Source: Methylopila jiangsuensis
GTDB taxonomy: Bacteria; Pseudomonadota; Alphaproteobacteria; Rhizobiales; Methylopilaceae
DNA: 64,000 nt
Assembly (NCBI RefSeq): GCF_027922305.1
Contig: NZ_BSFK01000002.1
Span: forward strand, 1 to 64,000
Direction of reading: 5' to 3'
Shown here: in pieces, positions 28,140 through 36,749 of the stretch
Layout of the letters: every line of letters starts with the position of its first letter
Position numbering within the stretch: position 1 is the first letter of the stretch
The notes under the pieces: generated by a model
Told to the model about the DNA's origin: nothing
Seen by the model: the letters and a program-made list of their open reading frames with translations, nothing else
Databases searched by the model: none
Translations under genes and position numbers: made by a program

Positions 28140-29273
28140 TCAGGCGAAGATCACCTTCCGGAACCGAACGAGGGCGAAGGCGAAGTAGGCGCCGCCGATG
28201 GCGACGATCTTCGCGATCTCCGGCCAGACGACGTCGAGGCCTGCGCCCCGGTAGAGCACCCCTTGCGCCAAGGCGACGAAATGGGGGGTCGGGCTGATGA
28301 GCCGCATGGTCCATTGCAGCCAGACCGGCATGCTCTCCATGGGCGTGGTCGCGCCCGACAGCAGCTGGGTGACCACGAACACCGGAATGGCGAGCAGCCC
28401 GAACTGGCCCATGGTGGTGGCGAGCGTCCCGAGCAGGATGCCCAGCGCCGCGACCGTGAAGGCGTAGATCGCCGCGCCGAACGCGAACAGCGCGAGCGAG
28501 CCCGCCACCGGCACGCCGAGCCACCACTCCACCACCAGCGTGAGCGAGGCGAGGGCCGCGACCAGGATGACGAGCCCGTTCGCCGCCATCTTGGCCAGCA
28601 TGATCTCCACCGCCGTGACCGGCATCACCAGCAGGTGCTCCACCGTGCCCTGCTCGCGCTCGCGGATGAGGGCGGCGCCGGTGAGCACGATGGTGAGCAG
28701 CGTGACGTTGTTCAGGATCTGCATCACCGAGCTGAACCAGCCCGAGTCGAGATTGGGGTTGAAGCGCGCCCGCACCACCACGTCGACGGGGGTCGTCGAC
28801 GTGGCCTCCCGCCCGGCGGTCGCGCGCGCGATCTCCTGGGCGATGATCTGCTGGATGTAGACCGAGCCGTTGCCGGCCTGGGTCATGGCGGTGGCGTCGA
28901 TGTTGAGCTGAAGTCCGGTGCGGCGCCCCGCCATCAGGTCGGCCTGGAAGTTCGGCGGAATCTCCAGCACGAACACCAGCCGCCCGGCGTCCATCTCGGC
29001 GTCGATCGCGGAGGCCGGTATCACGCGCGCGACCTTGAACAGCGGCGGGCCGAAGGCCCCGAGCAGCGTGCGGGACAGTTCCGAGCGGTCCTCGTCCACC
29101 ACGCCGATGGTGAGATCGCGCGCCTCCAGCTTCACGCCGGTCGCGACCGTGTAGACCGCGACCGAGAAGGCGTAGACCACCAGCAGCAGCATCACCGGGT
29201 CGGCCCGGATGCTGCGCAGCTCCTTGACGATGAGGTGGCCGATGTTTCCGAGATGGATGAGGAGGCGGCGCAT
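28140..29273 (-). CDS. yhhJ: ABC-2 type transporter permease, YhhJ-like
   Basis: A 377-residue inner-membrane permease. One N-terminal TM (about 22-45) is followed by a large periplasmic domain of some 140 residues (TIGVVDEDRSELSRTLL, FVLEIPPNFQADLMAG) and then five to six TM helices. The conserved ABC-2 segment is REREQGTVEHLLVMPVTAVEIMLAKM. It is the third gene of an HlyD-RbbA-YhhJ type operon, one base after rbbA, and should form the membrane channel together with the RbbA permease half. The exported substrate is unknown. Confidence 0.92.
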   Translation of the reverse strand: MRRLLIHLGNIGHLIVKELRSIRADPVMLLLVVYAFSVAVYTVATGVKLEARDLTIGVVDEDRSELSRTLLGAFGPPLFKVARVIPASAIDAEMDAGRLVFVLEIPPNFQADLMAGRRTGLQLNIDATAMTQAGNGSVYIQQIIAQEIARATAGREATSTTPVDVVVRARFNPNLDSGWFSSVMQILNNVTLLTIVLTGAALIREREQGTVEHLLVMPVTAVEIMLAKMAANGLVILVAALASLTLVVEWWLGVPVAGSLALFAFGAAIYAFTVAALGILLGTLATTMGQFGLLAIPVFVVTQLLSGATTPMESMPVWLQWTMRLISPTPHFVALAQGVLYRGAGLDVVWPEIAKIVAIGGAYFAFALVRFRKVIFA

Positions 29274-29274
29274 C

Positions 29275-32007
29275 TCAGGCCTCCTGCTTGCGCAGCCCGA
29301 GCTGGGCCACCGCGAGGAACAGCAGGAAGAAAAGGGCGAGCATCGCAAGGTTGGTCCACAGCTCCGCGATGCCGAGCCCCTTGGTGAACACGCCGACGCT
29401 GACCGGCTGGTACCAGGCCGGCGGCAGGCTCATGCCGATCAGCCGCCCTCCGCCGGAGAGCGAGGCCACCGGCGCCATCAGGCCCGAGAAGTTCACCGCC
29501 GGGATGATCGACAGGATCGCGGTGGCGAAGACGGCGGAGACCTGCGTGCGGGTGAAGCTGGAGATCAGCTGGCCGAAGCCCGTGGTCGCCGCCACGTAGA
29601 GCAGCGTCGCGAGCGCCAGCACCCAGACCGAGCCCTTGATCGGCACGTCGAACACGGTGAGCGCGATGACGACCAGCAGAACGAAGCTCGCCATTGCGAC
29701 GGCGATGTAGGGCAGCTGCTTGCCGAACAGGAACTCGAAGCGGCTGATGGGCGTCGAGCGGAAATTGGCGATCGAGCCGGTCTCCTTCTCGCGCACCACG
29801 CCGATGGCCGACATGATGGCCGGGATCACGATCAGCATCAGCATGATCACGCTCGGCACCATGGCGTTGGCGCTGCGGAAGTCCTGATTGTAGCGGAACC
29901 GGGTCTCGATCGAGACCGGCGTCTCAGCGTGGCTGGAGGCGGCGCGGTCGGCGGAGAGCGTCTGCGCGTATTGGGTCGCGAGCGCGGTGACGTAGCCGCG
30001 GGTGGTCTCCGCCCGGAACGGCATGGCGCCGTCGAGCCAGACCGACACCTCCGGCCGGCGGGCGCTCATGAGGTCGCGACCGAAGGAGGGCGGGATTTCA
30101 ATCGCGAGCGTGAGCTCGCCGCTCTTCAGGCGCTCGTCCAGCTCGGAGGCGGAGCGAAGCGGCGGCTGCTCGGAGAAATAACGCGAGCTGGAGAAGGCCT
30201 CCGCCAGCTGGCGGCTCTCCATGGAGTTGTCCTGGTCGTAGGCCGCGAATTTCAGGTTCTCCACGTCGAAGGAGATGCCGAAGCCGAAGGCGAGCATCAG
30301 GATCAGGGGGCCGAGAAAGGCGAAGCTCAGCCGGATCGGGTCGCGGAGCAGCTCCATGGTCTCGCGCCGGGCGCAGGCCCAGAGCCGGCGCGGGTCGAAC
30401 CGCTTCTCCGCGCGCGGCGCCGTCTCCGGTTCGCGGATCGCGGCCTGCGCCGGCGCGGGGACGGCGCCGTCCGCGATCCCGGCCGCCTCCTTCAGATCGG
30501 CGATGAAGGCCTCCTCCAGCGTCGCCGCGCCGCGCGCCGCGACCAGTTCATCCGGGGTTCCGACGGCGAGCACCTTGCCGGCGTGCATGAAGGAGATGCG
30601 GTCGCAGCGCTGCGCCTCGTTCATGAAATGGGTGGAAAGGAAGATGGTGACGCCGTCGTCCCGCGAGAGGTCGATCAGCGTGCGCCAGAAGCTGTCGCGG
30701 GCGATCGGGTCCACGCCCGAGGTCGGCTCGTCGAGGATCAGCATGGCCGGACGGTGCAGCACGGCGACCGCAAGCTGCAGGCGCTGGCGGATGCCGAGCG
30801 GCAGCGCGTCCGGCCGCGCCTCCGCCGCCTCCGCGAGGTCGAAGCGGTTCAGCAGCTCCCCGATGCGGACGGGGATTTCGGCGTCGGGCAGGTGGTAGAG
30901 CTCGGCGTGCAGCCGGAGGTTCTGGCGCACGGTGAGTTCGCTGTAGAGCGAGAACGACTGCGACATGTAGCCGACGTTGCGGCGGGTCTCCATGTCGTCG
31001 GCGGCGAGCGGCCGGCCGAATAGTTTGGCGACGCCCTCGCTCGCCGGCAGCAGCCCGGTCAGCATCTTCATCGTGGTGGACTTGCCGCAGCCGTTGGAGC
31101 CAAGGAAGCCGAAGATCTCGCCGCGTCCGATGCGGAAGCTCACATGGTCCACCGCGACGAAGTCGCCGAACCGCCGCGTCAGCCCTTCGGCTTCGATCGC
31201 GGGCGTGGCGTCGTCGGCGGCGACCCGCGGCCGCGGCTCGACCGCGCGATGCTGGGCGCGTTTGGCCTCGGGCAGCAGCGCCACGAAGGCCGCCTCCAGC
31301 GTGGCCTCGCCGGTCCTGGCGCGCAGCTCCGCCGGCGCGCCGGTGGCGATCGCGCGGCCGTCGTCCATGGCCACCAGCCAGTCGAAGCGCTCCGCCTCCT
31401 CCATGTAAGCCGTGGCGACGATCACGCTCATGCCCGGCCGGCGGGCGCGGATCGAGTCGATCAGGTCCCAGAACTGCCCGCGCGACAGCGGGTCCACGCC
31501 GGTGGTGGGCTCGTCCAGCACCAGCAGGTCGGGATCGTGGATCAGCGCGCAGCAGAGCGACAGCTTCTGCTTCATGCCGCCGGAGAGCTTGGCGGCGGGG
31601 CGGGCCTCGAACGGATCGAGCCCGGTCGCCTGCAGCAGCTCGTCGATGCGGCGGCGGCGCTCCGCGGCGTCCTGCCCGAACAGCCGGGCGTGGAAGTCGA
31701 TGTTCTCGAACACCGAGAGCGTGGGGTAGAGGTTGCGGCCGAGGCCCTGGGGCATGTAGGCGATGCGCCCGCGCCGGGCCTCGCGCTCGGCCTTGACCGA
31801 GAGATCGCCGCCCAGCGCATGGACCTCGCCCTGCTGGATCCTCCGCACTCCGGCCACGAGCGCGAGCAGGGTGGATTTGCCCACGCCGTCCGGGCCGATG
31901 ACGCCGATCATGCGACCGGCGGGAATGTCCAGCGTCAGCGCGTCGAGCGCCGTCACCCGGCCGTAGCGATGGGTGACGCCCGCAAGGCGGGCCGCCGGCT
32001 CGGTCAC
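29275..32007 (-). CDS. rbbA: RbbA-like ABC transporter: two ATPase domains fused to a permease
   Basis: A 910-residue fusion protein. Two ABC ATPase domains come first: Walker [17 protein letters not shown] and [16 protein letters not shown], Walker [14 protein letters not shown] and [12 protein letters not shown]. An ABC-2 permease half follows (about 550-910) with its own periplasmic loop and six TM helices ([23 protein letters not shown]). The start is set at a GTG (32007) that overlaps the hlyD stop as GTGA. The E. coli homologue RbbA is also described as ribosome-associated. The operon context with HlyD and YhhJ favours an export pump. Confidence 0.93.
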   Translation of the reverse strand: MTEPAARLAGVTHRYGRVTALDALTLDIPAGRMIGVIGPDGVGKSTLLALVAGVRRIQQGEVHALGGDLSVKAEREARRGRIAYMPQGLGRNLYPTLSVFENIDFHARLFGQDAAERRRRIDELLQATGLDPFEARPAAKLSGGMKQKLSLCCALIHDPDLLVLDEPTTGVDPLSRGQFWDLIDSIRARRPGMSVIVATAYMEEAERFDWLVAMDDGRAIATGAPAELRARTGEATLEAAFVALLPEAKRAQHRAVEPRPRVAADDATPAIEAEGLTRRFGDFVAVDHVSFRIGRGEIFGFLGSNGCGKSTTMKMLTGLLPASEGVAKLFGRPLAADDMETRRNVGYMSQSFSLYSELTVRQNLRLHAELYHLPDAEIPVRIGELLNRFDLAEAAEARPDALPLGIRQRLQLAVAVLHRPAMLILDEPTSGVDPIARDSFWRTLIDLSRDDGVTIFLSTHFMNEAQRCDRISFMHAGKVLAVGTPDELVAARGAATLEEAFIADLKEAAGIADGAVPAPAQAAIREPETAPRAEKRFDPRRLWACARRETMELLRDPIRLSFAFLGPLILMLAFGFGISFDVENLKFAAYDQDNSMESRQLAEAFSSSRYFSEQPPLRSASELDERLKSGELTLAIEIPPSFGRDLMSARRPEVSVWLDGAMPFRAETTRGYVTALATQYAQTLSADRAASSHAETPVSIETRFRYNQDFRSANAMVPSVIMLMLIVIPAIMSAIGVVREKETGSIANFRSTPISRFEFLFGKQLPYIAVAMASFVLLVVIALTVFDVPIKGSVWVLALATLLYVAATTGFGQLISSFTRTQVSAVFATAILSIIPAVNFSGLMAPVASLSGGGRLIGMSLPPAWYQPVSVGVFTKGLGIAELWTNLAMLALFFLLFLAVAQLGLRKQEA

Positions 32008-32999
32008 GGCAGCTTCACGGCGAGCGCTTCGGGCCACCTGGCGTCGGGCGAGGTGCGCACCACGCCGAGACCCCGGACGCCGGTCTTCACCTGCCGGTGG
32101 TATCTGGCGAGCAGGTCCCGGTCGAGCTGGAGCTTGACCCGGAACATGAGCTTCTCGCGCTCGTCGGCGGTCTCCACCGTCTTGGGCGTGAACTGGGCGT
32201 CGGCGGCGACGAAGCTGATGGTCGCCGGGATCACATATTGCGGAACCGGATCGAGGATGATGCGCGCCTCGTCCCCGAGCGCCAGCCTGCCCGCCTGCGC
32301 GGCCGGCAGATAGATCGTCATGTAGACGTCGGACAGGTCGAGGATCGTGAGCACCCGCGCGCCGGCCGCGACCACCTCGCCCGCGCGGGCGAGCTGGTAC
32401 TGCACCCGCCCGCTGCGCGGGGCGACGAGCACCAGATCCACCAGGATCGCCCTGATCTGCTCGGCGTCGGCCTCGGAGGCGCGGATGGCGAACTGCGCCT
32501 GCTCGCGCTGCGCTTCCGCCGCTTTCAGCGCGGCGTCGGCGGCGTCCGCCTTGGTGGAGCGCTGGTCGAACACCTGTTTGCTGAGATAGCCCTTCTCCAC
32601 CAGCTCCCGGCCGCGCTCCACGTCGTTGCGGGCGAACATCTGGTCGCTCCGGCGCTGGGCGATCAGAGCCTCCGCCTCGGCCAGCGCCTGACGGGCGCGC
32701 AGCACCTGCGCCTGGGCGGCGCGCAGCTGCGCCTCATATTCCGGGGAGGCGATGCGGGCGATCTCCTGCCCGGCGGTGACCTCGTCGCCCTCCGCGACCG
32801 TCACCTCCGCCAGCCGGCCCGGATATTTGGAGGAGACGTCGATCTGCGTCGCCTCGATGCGGCCGTTGGTCTTGACCACGCCCTCCGGCATCGTGTCGCC
32901 GCGCAGCCGCTCGATCAGGGCCTGAATCCGTGATTCCGCCCGGGCGGGGAGGACCGCAAGCGCCAGCGCGGCGGCGAGAACAACCGAAAGGGGTCGCAT
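32004..32999 (-). CDS. HlyD-family membrane fusion protein (YhiI-like)
   Basis: A 331-residue periplasmic adaptor of an efflux system. It has a signal peptide or membrane anchor ([21 protein letters not shown]), then a biotinyl-lipoyl half ([20 protein letters not shown]). A long alpha-hairpin coiled coil (about 95-190) follows, then the second lipoyl half with [20 protein letters not shown] and a beta-barrel ending in AVKLP. The start at 32999 is supported by GGAG six bases upstream. It is the first gene of the exporter operon and shares its 181-bp upstream region, including a Mo-box-like dyad, with the divergent LysR gene. Confidence 0.93.
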   Translation of the reverse strand: MRPLSVVLAAALALAVLPARAESRIQALIERLRGDTMPEGVVKTNGRIEATQIDVSSKYPGRLAEVTVAEGDEVTAGQEIARIASPEYEAQLRAAQAQVLRARQALAEAEALIAQRRSDQMFARNDVERGRELVEKGYLSKQVFDQRSTKADAADAALKAAEAQREQAQFAIRASEADAEQIRAILVDLVLVAPRSGRVQYQLARAGEVVAAGARVLTILDLSDVYMTIYLPAAQAGRLALGDEARIILDPVPQYVIPATISFVAADAQFTPKTVETADEREKLMFRVKLQLDRDLLARYHRQVKTGVRGLGVVRTSPDARWPEALAVKLP

Positions 33000-33136
33000 G
33001 AACGGCTCCGCGGCGGGGGACGGGAACGATCCGATCCTTACTTCATAGCATGGGCGGCCTGCGACGCGACCGGAATGGCTCCCATGCGCCGCGCGTTCGT
33101 CTCCGCCCAGAGGGTTCTGGCGTTCAGGCGAGCGAT

Positions 33137-33160
33137 CGTTATATTCTATTTCACATAACG
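33137..33160. promoter_or_regulatory. Mo-box-like dyad 1 (putative ModE operator)
   Basis: CGTTATAT-N8-ACATAACG is a near-perfect dyad (7 of 8 positions), flanked by GAT on the left. It closely resembles the E. coli ModE operator halves (ATCGYTATATA and its complement). It ends 20 bp before the LysR start and lies 138 bp from the divergent hlyD start, so it most likely controls the LysR gene, perhaps also hlyD. Two further dyads with the same 24-bp geometry lie at 39005 and 43197. Confidence 0.7.
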
Positions 33161-33180
33161 AATGACGGTGGCCGTTCTCC

Positions 33181-34104
33181 ATGCTTGTCCGGCATCTCTC
33201 CTTTTTCGTCACGCTCGCCCGCGAAAAGCATTTCGCCCGCGCTGCGGAGGCGTGCAACGTCACCCAGCCGACGCTGTCGGCGGCGATCCGCAAGCTGGAG
33301 GAGGATCTGGACGCCCGCCTCGTGGTGCGCGGACAGCGCTTCGAGGGGCTGACCCCCGAAGGGGAGCGGGTGCTGATCTGGGGCCGCCAGATCCTCACCG
33401 ACTACAACAGCCTGAAGGACGATCTCAGCGGCGCCCGCGAGGGCCTGACCGGGGCGCTCAGGCTGGGCGTCATCCCGGCCGCCATGCCGGCGGTGGCCTT
33501 CATCACCGCCCGCTTCGCCCGGGCGCATCCCGCCGCCACGGTGGAGGCGCGGTCGCTGACCTCGCGGGCGATCCAGGAGGGGCTGGACGCCTTCGAGCTC
33601 GACGGCGGCATGACCTACCTGGAAAACGAGCCGCTGCAGCGGGTCCGTCGCGCGCCGCTCTATCAGGAGCGCTACGTCTTCGTCGCCCATCGCGCCCACC
33701 GGCTGGCGGGGCGCCGCTCGATCACATGGGGCGAAGCGGCGCGGGAGCGGCTCTGCCTGCTGAGCGAGGACATGCAGAACCGCCGCATCATCAACAACCT
33801 CGCGTCCTCGATCGGCGTGGCGGTGCGGCCGGAGGTGACGTCGAACTCGTTCCTCAGCGTCTGCTCGCATCTGCGTCACGGGGCGTGGGCCGGCATCGTG
33901 CCGCACACCTTCTTCTGCGTGTTTCCGGCCGCGCCGGATCTGGTGGCGATCGATCTGGTGGAGCCGGCGCACAGCCAGTCCATCGGTCTGGTGTTCTCGG
34001 ACCGGGAGCCGCGCTCGCCCATGGCGGACGCGCTGCTCGCCTGCGCGCTCGACGTTGATCTCGAAGCCGAACTGGCGGCGGCGATCAGCCGGGTCGCTGA
34101 TTGA
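33181..34104 (+). CDS. LysR-family regulator, probably of formate dehydrogenase
   Basis: A 307-residue LysR-type regulator with the N-terminal HTH (HFARAAEACNVTQPTLSAAIRKLEEDLDARLV) and a C-terminal effector-binding domain (ALRLGVIPAAMPAVAFITAR). It resembles LysR proteins next to formate dehydrogenase genes (FdsR type). It lies directly upstream of the NAD-formate dehydrogenase gene on the same strand, with a 255-bp gap that should contain its target promoter. That gap shows TCATTAGAC at 34132 and the near-complement GTCTATGA at 34261, which could be regulator half sites. A Mo-box-like dyad just upstream of this gene suggests metal control. The regulator-to-fdh link is inferred from position. 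Confidence 0.88.
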   Translation: MLVRHLSFFVTLAREKHFARAAEACNVTQPTLSAAIRKLEEDLDARLVVRGQRFEGLTPEGERVLIWGRQILTDYNSLKDDLSGAREGLTGALRLGVIPAAMPAVAFITARFARAHPAATVEARSLTSRAIQEGLDAFELDGGMTYLENEPLQRVRRAPLYQERYVFVAHRAHRLAGRRSITWGEAARERLCLLSEDMQNRRIINNLASSIGVAVRPEVTSNSFLSVCSHLRHGAWAGIVPHTFFCVFPAAPDLVAIDLVEPAHSQSIGLVFSDREPRSPMADALLACALDVDLEAELAAAISRVAD

Positions 34105-34279
34105 CGACGCCTATCAGCGCTTCAAATGGTTTCATTAGACATCTATCGCCGCGAGGTTCAGCCTCCCGTCATTCGACGCTCAAGAAGGCAGAAAACAGCC
34201 TCACAAGCGCGATAAAGAGGAAGCGCCTGCGGCCGATCTTTCAGATTGGTCTTGTTATAAGTCTATGACACGTCTTGAT

Positions 34280-34302
34280 CCCGTCGCCCCATGCGCGACG
34301 GG
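34280..34302 (+). promoter_or_regulatory. Hairpin in the formate dehydrogenase leader
   Basis: CCCGTCGC and GCGACGGG form a perfect 8-bp stem with a seven-base loop, about 57 bp before the fdh start and upstream of the GAGGAG ribosome-binding site. There is no T run. It may stabilise the leader mRNA or attenuate transcription from lysR into fdh. Confidence 0.35.
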
Positions 34303-34359
34303 AATGCGGGACGGCGCGCGCCCCTCTTCCCGGAAACGTGGAACGAGGAGACTTAAGAC

Positions 34360-35565
34360 ATGGCCAAGGTCGTGTGTGTTCTTTACGATGATCCGGTCGA
34401 CGGCATGCCGAAGACCTACGCCCGCGACGATCTGCCGAAGATCGAAAAATACGCGGACGGGCAGACGCTGCCGACACCGAAGGGCATCGACTTCCAGCCG
34501 GGCGAGCTTCTGGGCTCGGTCTCGGGCGAGCTCGGCCTGCGGAAGTACCTCGAGGCCAACGGCCATGAGCTGGTCGTGACCTCGTCCAAGGACGGTCCGG
34601 ACAGCGAACTCGAGAAGCACCTCGCCGACGCCGAGGTGGTGATCTCGCAGCCGTTCTGGCCGGCTTATCTGACCGCCGAGCGCATCGCCAAGGCGCCGAA
34701 GCTGAAGCTCGCGCTCACCGCCGGCATCGGCTCCGACCATGTGGACCTGGACGCCGCGGTGAAGAACGGCATCACCGTCGCCGAGGTCACCTTCTGCAAC
34801 TCGATCAGCGTCGCCGAGCATGTGGTGATGATGATCGTGTCCCAGGTGCGCAACTACCTGCCGTCCTACGAGTGGGTGAAGAAGGGCGGCTGGAACATCG
34901 CCGACTGCGTCTCCCGCTCCTACGACGTGGAGGGCATGCACATCGGCACGGTCGCCGCCGGCCGCATCGGCCTCGCGGTGCTGCGTCGCCTGAAGCCGTA
35001 GGACGTGCATCTGCACTATTTCGATCGCCACCGTCTGCCGGAAGCGGTCGAGAAGGAGCTGAACCTCACCTGGCACGACACCGTCGAGGACATGGTCAAG
35101 GTCTGCGACGTCGTGACGATCAACTGCCCGCTGCACTCCGAGACGCTGAACCTGTTCGACGAGACCATGATCTCGAAGATGAAGCGCGGCGCCTACATCA
35201 TCAACACGGCCCGCGGCAAGATCGTCGACCGCGACGCCATCGTGCGCGCCTGCGAGAGCGGCCAGCTCGCGGGTTACGCCGGCGACGTGTGGTTCCCGCA
35301 GCCGGCGCCGAACGACCATCCGTGGCGGACCATGCCGCATCACGGCATGACGCCGCACATCTCCGGCACCTCGCTCTCGGCTCAGGCCCGCTACGCCGCG
35401 GGCACCCGCGAGATCCTCGAGTGCCACTTCGACGGCCGGCCGATCCGCGACGAATACCTGATCGTGCAGGGCGGCAAGCTCGCCGGCGTCGGCGCACGCT
35501 CCTACGCCTCGGGCGACGCGACCGGCGGCTCGGAAGAGGCCGCGAAGTACAAGAAGGCGGGCTGA
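34360..35565 (+). pseudogene. fdh: NAD-dependent (metal-free) formate dehydrogenase interrupted by one in-frame TAG
   Basis: Oxidises formate to CO2 with NAD+ reduction and needs no molybdenum. The reading frame spans 401 codons, the normal family length. Its first 213 codons are broken from the rest by TAG at 34999-35001. All key elements are present on both sides: [34 protein letters not shown], the NAD loop [22 protein letters not shown] (catalytic Arg), GDVWFPQPAP, TPHISGT (catalytic His) and GGSEEAAKYKKAG. Related enzymes have Phe/Tyr-Asp-Val-His-Leu-His at the break, so TAG replaces an aromatic codon (TAC or TAT to TAG would be one change). No other damage is visible. Possibilities are a recent nonsense mutation, a sequence error or, less likely, readthrough. 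A GTG at 35005 could restart translation, but the second half alone would lack the N-terminal part of the NAD fold. Confidence 0.9.
34999..35001 (+). other. Premature amber codon in fdh
   Basis: TAG directly follows the codons for LRRLKP and precedes GAC GTG CAT CTG. The downstream frame is unchanged (35005 minus 34360 is a multiple of three), so this is a substitution and not an indel. Confidence 0.95.
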
Positions 35566-35640
35566 CGCCACGCCGTTCGGGGCCGGCGTTTCGCGCCGGC
35601 TCCGTTCCCCTGCAGTTCGAAATCCAAGTCGGAGGGCGCC

Positions 35641-36108
35641 ATGGCGTCCGTCAGGGCCGCGCGCGCCGCGGCGATCGCCGGTTTCGGCGGCTTCCTCGTC
35701 ATCTACGCCCTGGCCGAACTGTCGCAGATGTCCGGCGCCCTGCTGCTGATCGCCCCGTTCGGCGCCAGCTGCGTGCTGGTGTTCGGCGTGCCGGCGAGCC
35801 CGCTGGCGCAGCCGCGCAACGTCATCGGCGGCCATCTGGTCTCGACCGCGATCGGGCTCGCGGCGCTGACTGTTTTGGGCGCGGGACCGCTCGCCTTCGG
35901 CGTGGGGGTCGGAGCCGCCATCGCCGCCATGCTGGTCACGAAGACGACCCATCCGCCCGCCGGCGCCGATCCGATCGTCGTCATCCTCGCCGGCGCGTCG
36001 TGGCCGTTCCTGTTCTCGCCGGTTCTGGCCGGCGCCGTCGTCATCGTGCTGGCGGGCGCGCTATACCATCGGGCGCTGAGCGGGTCGGTCTATCCGGTCC
36101 GGGCCTGA
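35641..36108 (+). CDS. HPP-family transmembrane protein
   Basis: A 155-residue inner-membrane protein with four hydrophobic helices and the name-giving motif THPPAGADP near residue 100, preceded by PFGASCVLVFGVP. Bacterial HPP proteins are poorly characterised, and some plant relatives take part in nitrite transport. It lies 75 bp downstream of fdh on the same strand, after a small hairpin (GCCGGCG/CGCCGGC, 35582-35600), and may be cotranscribed with it. The link to formate or metal metabolism is only positional. Confidence 0.88.
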   Translation: MASVRAARAAAIAGFGGFLVIYALAELSQMSGALLLIAPFGASCVLVFGVPASPLAQPRNVIGGHLVSTAIGLAALTVLGAGPLAFGVGVGAAIAAMLVTKTTHPPAGADPIVVILAGASWPFLFSPVLAGAVVIVLAGALYHRALSGSVYPVRA

Positions 36109-36154
36109 GGGCTTCACCGGGGCGTGTCTCGTGCGAGGCCGAACGCGCCCTCCA

Positions 36155-36253
36155 CGTCATGCCCGCGCCTTCGCGCGGGTATCCACGACTTTCCATCGGG
36201 CGCAATCGTCGACGTCCAAGTCGTGGATGCCCGAGACGAGCTCGGGCATGACG
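36155..36253. repeat. Compound palindromic intergenic repeat
   Basis: The element is built from outer arms CGTCATGCCCG and CGGGCATGACG and inner arms ATCCACGACTT and AAGTCGTGGAT, around a central spacer. Each half also forms its own small hairpin (CCCGCGCCTTCGCGCGGG; CCCGAGACGAGCTCGGG). Such TCATGCCCG...GGATCCACG-like repeats are common between genes in Rhizobiales. It lies between the converging HPP and ModE-like genes, where it may serve as a bidirectional terminator. Confidence 0.8.
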
Positions 36254-36283
36254 GTTGAGGGTGTTCTCAAGCCGGCTTCCAAC

Positions 36284-36640
36284 TCAGGCCGCGTCGTCGT
36301 CCGCGGCGCGCACGCCCGCCTGCAGCGCGGCGAGTTCGGCCTTGACGGCCTTGGCGGCCGCCTTCTCCACCGCTCGGTAGCGCGCGATCACCTCTTCGCC
36401 GAAGGGCGTCAGCCGCGCGCCGCCGCCGTGCTTGCCGCCGGCCTGCGAAGCCACCACGGGCTGCCCGAAAATCTTCGTGGTCTCGTCCACCAGATCCCAG
36501 GCGCGGCGGTAGGACATGCCCATGGCCCGCCCCGCCGCGGAGATGGACCCTTCGCGCGCGATCGCCTCGAGCAGCTCGACCTTGCCGGGGCCGACGCGGC
36601 CGTCGGGGTCCATGACGATCCACAGTCGCAGAGAGGCCAT
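36284..36640 (-). CDS. Stand-alone ModE-type winged-helix DNA-binding protein
   Basis: A 118-residue protein corresponding to the N-terminal DNA-binding domain of the molybdate regulator ModE: LRLWIVMDPDGRVGPGKVELLEAI, then the HTH GSISAAGRAMGMSYRRAWDLVDE and the wing GGKHGGGARLTPFGEEVI. The C-terminal molbindin (TOBE) domains that sense molybdate in E. coli ModE are absent. A separate molbindin is encoded at 39578-39784. It sits between the formate dehydrogenase and TonB-receptor genes, and three Mo-box-like dyads flank the locus. It is the obvious candidate to bind them, but how it would sense metal is open. Confidence 0.92.
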   Translation of the reverse strand: MASLRLWIVMDPDGRVGPGKVELLEAIAREGSISAAGRAMGMSYRRAWDLVDETTKIFGQPVVASQAGGKHGGGARLTPFGEEVIARYRAVEKAAAKAVKAELAALQAGVRAADDDAA

Positions 36641-36749
36641 CCGTCCGCCCGAGCCGAAACGGCGGCGGACGAGAAGACGCCGCCGCCGTGAGTTTGAAAC
36701 GGCTCCAGAGTCGGCGGGCGCAGGCCCGCCGTCAATGGGCCGCGCCCGG

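Noticed and set aside
34999..35001. TAG in fdh as pyrrolysine or a programmed recoding site
   Set aside because: No pyrrolysine genes or recoding structure are visible in the window, and homologues have an ordinary aromatic residue here. Mutation or sequence error is simpler. TAG also excludes selenocysteine.
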